Assembly: GCA_965653225.1 (NCBI GenBank)
Contig: CBFGZI010000027.1
Span: forward strand, 1-36,075
Length of the DNA stretch: 36,075 nucleotides
Direction of reading: 5' to 3'
From: JALZDI01 sp965653225
GTDB taxonomy: Bacteria > Actinomycetota > Actinomycetes > Propionibacteriales > Nocardioidaceae
Both the position numbers and the translations under genes were made by a program. This document shows positions 32,090 to 36,075 of this stretch, one piece after another. Within the stretch, counting starts at the first letter, position 1, and each line of letters opens with the position of its first letter. Under the pieces are notes generated by a model that saw only the letters and a list, made by a program, of their open reading frames with translations, was not told the DNA's origin and did no database searches.

Positions 32090-32448
32090 TGACGCGCCAT
32101 AGTTCCGGGTGCCCTGTCTGGTGACGCGCCAAAATTCCCGGTGATCAGAGAGAACTTTGGCGCCTCACCGCAGAAGAACTGACGCCTCACAGCAGGGGTT
32201 GCGGACGACGCCGCAGAAACTTGACGCGTCACGACCAGGGATTGCGGACGACGCCGCGGAAGAACTGACGCCTCACGGCAGGGGTTGCGGACGCCGCCGC
32301 AGAAAACTTGACGCGTCACGACCAGGGCTTGTTGGCGACGCGTCAATCCACCGCACTGTTGACTCGTGACGCGTCAATCCACCGCAGCCTTGTTGGCGTG
32401 ACGCGTCAAAAATCCTGCAAACGCACGCACGAAACTTGGCGCGTCACC
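32090..32448. repeat. dispersed palindromic repeat array (TGACGCGTCA family), copy 2
   Basis: The 361-base gap after serC is almost entirely repeat. Cores related to TGACGCGTCA, TGACGCCTCA or TGACGCGCCA occur at 32090, 32122, 32156 (inverse), 32180, 32222, 32266, 32309, 32336, 32367, 32399 and 32436 (inverse). From 32180 to 32309 the spacing is 42-44 bases, with conserved spacers (GGTTGCGGACGACGCCGCAG and variants), a short tandem array in which GCGTCA and GCCTCA cores alternate. The last copy overlaps the stop codon of the leftward gene at 32444. No gene is seen here. Confidence 0.85.
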
Positions 32449-33481
32449 GAGGGGTGCGACGTCGGCGACGCCACGCGAGCAGAGCGATGACGACCACGAC
32501 GGCCGCGAGGGCGACGTAGCCGGACGGACTCACTCGCGGGAAGTCGGCCGGCAGCGGGCTGTGCCCGCGGTCGCCGCGACCCGCGCCGTGGGGTGACCCG
32601 CTCGCGCCCGGCGAGGCCTGGTCGCGCGCCCTGGCCGCCTGGGCCGGCGTCGGCACCGTCACCCGGTAGACCGGCGAGTCCGACCCTTCACTGCCCGTGA
32701 GGACAGCCCGCCCGTGTACGAAGGACGCGACCGTCTCACCCTGCTCCACCGGCGGCAGCCGGAACGACGTGCGCACCCGCCAGCGGGGAAGCTTCACCAG
32801 GTAGCCGCGGTAGTAGCCGCGCAGCACGACGTCGCCGTCGGGCAGCAGCGCGCCGTCGGTGACGATGCTGGGCGCCGCGGCGACCCGGCGCATGGTGAAC
32901 GAGTCGCGGGTCGAGCCGAGCACGGGCGCGGCGTAGACCCCGCCGACGAGCTCCTTGCTCACCACGAAGACGGTTTGGCCCACCGCGACCAGTGTCTCGG
33001 CGTCACGCGGCCCGCCGGGGTAGGTCAGGCTCACCGTGCGCGGCCGCACCTCGTGTTCGCCCGGGGACGGTTCGGGGAGGACGTAGACCTCGACGCTGTC
33101 GCGCTCGGCGTCGTTGTCGCCGATGTCCCCGACCAGCAGTCGCCCGCCCGGTGCCGGGGACAGCGCCTCGAAGTCGTCCGCGGTAGCGCCCACAAGGTGG
33201 GTCTCCCCCACCACCGAGCCGTCCCGCATCGACAGCACGAGCACGCGGGCCTCGTCGCCGGAGTCGTTGACGGTGTACGCGAGACCAGGGTGCGTACGGC
33301 TGACCGCCAGGCCGCTGGACTCGGTGACGCGGTCGTCGGCGATCCGGAACGCCAGCGACACGTGTCGCCCTCCGGAACCGGCCGGCGCGGCCACAGCAGC
33401 GACCGGCAGGCACAACAGCACACCCAGAAGAGCAGCGACCAGCGCACCGCCAAGTCGCGGCGACCGAAGCGCCGACGTCAT
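32444..33481 (-). CDS. secreted, C-terminally membrane-anchored protein, possible beta-propeller
   Basis: A 345-residue protein of unknown function. An N-terminal signal peptide (LGGALVAALLGVLLCLPVAA, cut near AVAAPAG) precedes a domain of about 250 residues with repeated beta-rich blocks: TESSGLAVSRTHPGLAYTVN, SGDEARVLVLSMRDG, DDFEALSPAPGGRLLVGDIG and GPRDAETLVAVG. These suggest a six-bladed propeller of the phytase-like or NHL kind. A Pro/Gly/Ser linker, one transmembrane helix (YVALAAVVVVIALLAW) and an Arg-rich tail follow, a cell-surface anchor without a sortase motif. The ATG at 33481 overlaps the methyltransferase stop (ATGA), so they are coupled. The stop codon lies inside the repeat array. 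Propeller assignment is inference. Confidence 0.75.
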   Translation of the reverse strand: MTSALRSPRLGGALVAALLGVLLCLPVAAVAAPAGSGGRHVSLAFRIADDRVTESSGLAVSRTHPGLAYTVNDSGDEARVLVLSMRDGSVVGETHLVGATADDFEALSPAPGGRLLVGDIGDNDAERDSVEVYVLPEPSPGEHEVRPRTVSLTYPGGPRDAETLVAVGQTVFVVSKELVGGVYAAPVLGSTRDSFTMRRVAAAPSIVTDGALLPDGDVVLRGYYRGYLVKLPRWRVRTSFRLPPVEQGETVASFVHGRAVLTGSEGSDSPVYRVTVPTPAQAARARDQASPGASGSPHGAGRGDRGHSPLPADFPRVSPSGYVALAAVVVVIALLAWRRRRRTPR

Positions 33482-34695
33482 GTCGACAGCATCCGGTCCA
33501 GCGCCGGCCGCACTCCCCACTGGTCGAGCAGCTCGGCGTACTCCCGCTCCACCTCGGCGCCGGCGGCCGCACCGGTGTGCACGGCACGCAGCAGTACGTT
33601 GCGCGGAGTGTGCTTGCTCCCCACGAACTCCACCACGTCGACGCGGTAGCCGTGCCGGCGCAGCAGCGCGGCACGGAGGGTGTCGGTGAGCACGTCGGCC
33701 AGCCGCTCGCGCAGGATGCCGTGCTGCAGCACCAGCCGGTACGGGCCCGGCGGCTCGGCCTGGCGCAGCTGCCGCTGCAGGTCGTGGTGACAGCACGGCG
33801 CGGCCAGCACGACCGGCGCCTGCCAGCGCACGGCTCGGGCCAGCGCCTCGTCGGTCGCGGTGTCGCACGCGTGCAGCGCCAGCACGACGTCGGGCTGCTC
33901 ACCGGGGTCGGCCTCGGCGATGCTGCCTTCGACGAACGTCAGGTCCTGGTCGAACCCGAGCTCGGCGGCGAGCTCCGCGTTGTGCCGGCGAGACTGCGGG
34001 CGTACGTCGATGCCCACCATGCTCACCGGCAGTCCCCGCACGCGGGTGAGGTAGGCGAACGCGGCGAAGGTGAGGTAGGCGTTGCCGCACCCCAGATCGA
34101 CCACACGCAACGGCCTGCCGGCATCCGGCGCCGGCAGCTGCCCGGCCGCCAGCGCGGAGTCGACGGTGGCCTCGAGGATGCGCAGGAACTCCTCGACCTG
34201 GCGGTACTTCGCGTTGCGGCTCGGCTTGACCTGGCCGCGGTGGTCGCTGATGCCGATCGCGTGCAGCACCGGGTCTGCAGGGTCGAGCAGCCGCTGCTTG
34301 GTCCGGTCGTGCGGCTGGCCCCCGGTGGGCGCCGCCTCACCATCGCGCCCGCGCGTGTGCAGCAGCGCGTCGCCCTTCTTGGTGACACGCAGCTGCAGAT
34401 GCGCGTCGGCGGTGTCGACGTGCCAGTTGCCGAACGGCAGCGCGAGCAGCTCGTCGAGCGCCTTCTCCGCGTCCACCCCCGGCTCCACGTTGCGCGTGTG
34501 CGCCTGCTGCTCGTCGTACGACGTCACCTGCAGCCGCAGCCCGGCCCTGAGCTCGACGTAGCGCAGGTCCACCCGGCGCCACGGCGGACGCTCCTCCCCT
34601 CGCCGCCGGCCGGAGGCCACCGCGCGCACCAGTCGCGCCTGGTCGAGCACGGTGGCGCGCACCTCGGCGAGCGCGTCGGCCAGGGGGCGGTTCAT
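33478..34695 (-). CDS. class I SAM-dependent methyltransferase (METTL25/GSTCD-like)
   Basis: A 405-residue protein with a Rossmann methyltransferase domain in the C-terminal half: motif I VVDLGCGNAYLTFAAFAYL (about residues 198-216), VGIDVRPQSRRHNAELA with the acidic ribose-binding residue, and VLALHACDTATDEALA followed by APCCHHDLQRQL, a signature of the methyltransf_32 group that includes METTL25 and GSTCD. The N-terminal half (RYVELRAGLRLQVTSYDEQQ, HLQLRVTKKGDALLHTRGRD) probably contributes substrate binding. The group's substrate is not settled; in eukaryotes a relative modifies ribosomal protein, which is not evidence for this one. It is coupled to the anchored protein downstream and divergent from the aldo/keto reductase. 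Confidence 0.82.
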   Translation of the reverse strand: MNRPLADALAEVRATVLDQARLVRAVASGRRRGEERPPWRRVDLRYVELRAGLRLQVTSYDEQQAHTRNVEPGVDAEKALDELLALPFGNWHVDTADAHLQLRVTKKGDALLHTRGRDGEAAPTGGQPHDRTKQRLLDPADPVLHAIGISDHRGQVKPSRNAKYRQVEEFLRILEATVDSALAAGQLPAPDAGRPLRVVDLGCGNAYLTFAAFAYLTRVRGLPVSMVGIDVRPQSRRHNAELAAELGFDQDLTFVEGSIAEADPGEQPDVVLALHACDTATDEALARAVRWQAPVVLAAPCCHHDLQRQLRQAEPPGPYRLVLQHGILRERLADVLTDTLRAALLRRHGYRVDVVEFVGSKHTPRNVLLRAVHTGAAAGAEVEREYAELLDQWGVRPALDRMLST

Positions 34696-34771
34696 GCGTC
34701 CAGCCTGTCATGGGGCACCAGCGGCACCCACGCGATGCCGCCCGCCCATCGGCTGCTGCGAAACTGGCCGC

Positions 34772-35743
34772 ATGGAGTACACACGGCTGGGACGCACCGG
34801 GCTGCAGGTCTCGCGACTGTGCCTGGGAACCATGAACTTCGGGCCGGTCACCGAGGAGGCCGACTCGCACCGCATCCTCGACGCCGCTCTGGACGCGGGC
34901 ATCAACTTCGTCGACACCGCGAACGTGTACGGCTGGGGCGAGAACAAGGGCTGGACCGAGAGCATCGTCGGCCGCTGGCTCGCCGGATCGGAGGAGCGCC
35001 GGCGCAAGACCGTGCTGGCGACAAAGGTCTACGGCCCGATGTCGGACTGGCCGGGCGACGGCGGCCTGTCCGCGCGGCACATCGTCGCCGCGTGCGAGGA
35101 CTCGCTTCGGAGGCTGCAGACCGACCACATCGACCTGTACCAGATGCACCACGTCGACCGGAGCGTGCCGTGGGACGAGATCTGGCAGGCGATGGAGCTG
35201 CTGGTCGCGCAGGGCAAGGTGACCTACGTCGGCAGCAGCAACTTCGCCGGCTGGCACCTCGCGCGGGCCATGGAGACCGCGCGGGCGCGCGGCTTCCTGG
35301 GCCTGGTCTCGGAGCAGTCGCTGTACAACCTGGCGCAGCGCAGCGTCGAGCTCGAGGTGCTGCCGGCGGCGCGTGAGTACGGCATCGGCCTGATCCCGTG
35401 GAGCCCGCTGCACGGCGGTCTTCTCGGCGGCGTCCTCGCCAAGCAGGACCGCGGCCGGTCCGCGTCCGGGCGCGCGCAGGAGTACGTCGAGGCGCACCGC
35501 GAGCAGGTCTCGGCGTACGAGAAGCTGTGCGCCGAGATCGGCCACGGCCCCGGCGAGGTCGCGCTGGCGTGGCTGCTGCACCAGGACGGCGTGACCGCGC
35601 CGATCGTCGGTCCGCGGACGGTCGAGCAGCTCACCGACGCACTGGCGGTGCCGGAGCTGCGGCTGGACGCGGAGACGCTGGCGCGGCTCGACGAGATCTT
35701 CCCCGGCCCGGGCAAGCCGGCGCCCGAGGCGTACGCCTGGTGA
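34772..35743 (+). CDS. aldo/keto reductase
   Basis: A 323-residue NADPH-dependent oxidoreductase of the aldo/keto reductase superfamily with a TIM barrel. The catalytic tetrad is complete: D48 and Y53 in FVDTANVYGWGE, K85 in LATKVYG, H126 in LYQMHHVD. NADP-contact segments VGSSNFAGWH, SEQSLYNL, IPWSPLHGGLLGG and PIVGPRTVEQLTDAL are also present. It resembles YhdN/Kv-beta-like family members. The ATG at 34772 gives the standard MEYTRLGRTGLQVSRLCLGT start; upstream in-frame codons overlap the divergent methyltransferase gene. The substrate is unknown, and the gene stands alone. Confidence 0.9.
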   Translation: MEYTRLGRTGLQVSRLCLGTMNFGPVTEEADSHRILDAALDAGINFVDTANVYGWGENKGWTESIVGRWLAGSEERRRKTVLATKVYGPMSDWPGDGGLSARHIVAACEDSLRRLQTDHIDLYQMHHVDRSVPWDEIWQAMELLVAQGKVTYVGSSNFAGWHLARAMETARARGFLGLVSEQSLYNLAQRSVELEVLPAAREYGIGLIPWSPLHGGLLGGVLAKQDRGRSASGRAQEYVEAHREQVSAYEKLCAEIGHGPGEVALAWLLHQDGVTAPIVGPRTVEQLTDALAVPELRLDAETLARLDEIFPGPGKPAPEAYAW

Positions 35744-36075
35744 CGCTCTCCGCCCGGGGCCGACCACAAGCCATGGAACCGGGGGTTCTGGTTCCTTTCC
35801 TCGGCGTATGAACCGAGAGAAGGGACCACACGTCCGGGATGGGGACAGCCGGCGTCGGTCGTGGAAGCCGTGTTGTGGGTGCTGGGTGTGAGGTGGGTGG
35901 CGAGGTGCGTCACCCGGCCGGTACCTATGGCTTGTCGGCTGACTCTTCGTTGCCCGGACGTTTCAGACGGGCACTTAGGAGACGGGTGATGGACGGTTTC
36001 TGTCAGGTGCGGGCTGTCCGGGGCTCGGGCCACTCCAGTGGACCGGTTTCGTCTGTCAGGTGCGCCGCCCAGCGC
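35744..36075. other. non-coding end of window with hairpins and a direct repeat
   Basis: No gene with recognisable content is seen in these 332 bases; open frames are shadows. Hairpins at 35775-35795 (GGAACC/GGTTCC), 35800-35817 (CTCGG/CCGAG) and 35823-35835 (GGAC/GTCC) follow the aldo/keto reductase and could end its transcript. A direct repeat CTGTCAGGTGCG lies at 36000-36011 and 36053-36064, preceded each time by a GGTTTC. It may be the leader of a gene beyond the window. Confidence 0.5.

Noticed and set aside
32180..32330. CRISPR-like array
   Set aside because: The cores are short and degenerate while the spacers are conserved between units, the reverse of a CRISPR array, and no cas genes are present.
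35770..35870. c-di-AMP (ydaO-type) riboswitch
   Set aside because: GGAACCGGGGG and GGGGACAGCC look slightly like conserved ydaO blocks, but the closing stem and the GGGGUGAAUC and CAGCUAACC signatures are absent; it needs a covariance search.

Overview
The window is very GC-rich, densely coded, and carries gene families typical of Actinomycetota: an OsaABC-type multi-domain signalling cluster, a pdxH/citrate synthase divergent pair, actinobacterial-type serC, a DtxR/IdeR-like iron box and several leaderless-looking promoters. I cannot assign a genus from sequence alone. No tRNA, rRNA, CRISPR array or transposase was seen.

Layout. 1-67: truncated N-terminus of a leftward membrane protein. 234-2626: a three-gene, translationally coupled operon of an Asp-rich repetitive peptide, a JmjC/cupin-type oxygenase and a sucrase/ferredoxin-like protein. 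2812-5435: a small membrane protein coupled to a CopC-CopD-YtkA-like copper protein. 5448-5588: three tandem hairpins with near-identical C-rich loops. 5778-11162: a giant secreted haem peroxidase with RTX-like repeats and FN3 domains. 11239-13650: two PLP enzymes (MalY/PatB type and a cysteine desulfurase-like protein). 13785-15926: a small membrane protein and a secreted SPOR/phosphodiester glycosidase protein, divergent. 15983-16683: iron box, bfd and bfr. 16693-17941: an AbiEi/DUF559-like gene bracketed by inverted repeats. 17965-19230: an MFS exporter. 19322-20053: a non-coding stretch with a small transcript candidate (strong promoter, perfect Shine-Dalgarno, 12-codon ORF, cloverleaf-like RNA) followed by a dispersed palindromic repeat array. 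20062-21984: pdxH and citrate synthase. 22006-30848: osaB, osaA and divergent osaC. 30958-32082: serC. 32090-32448: second array of the same palindromic repeat. 32444-34695: secreted anchored protein coupled to a methyltransferase. 34772-35743: aldo/keto reductase. 35744-36075: non-coding.

How the genes work together. Iron handling is a tight unit: Bfd (iron release) and bacterioferritin (iron storage) lie under one IdeR-like box. OsaA (poly-HAMP hybrid kinase), OsaB (receiver) and OsaC (anti-sigma-like kinase plus PP2C phosphatase) form the osmotic-stress signalling module known from Streptomyces. The most novel-looking material is (i) the Asp-repeat peptide coupled to an Fe(II) oxygenase, (ii) the 19322-19548 small-transcript locus, and (iii) three separate families of structured intergenic repeats: C-loop hairpins, the TGACGCGTCA arrays and the CCTATTGG hairpins.
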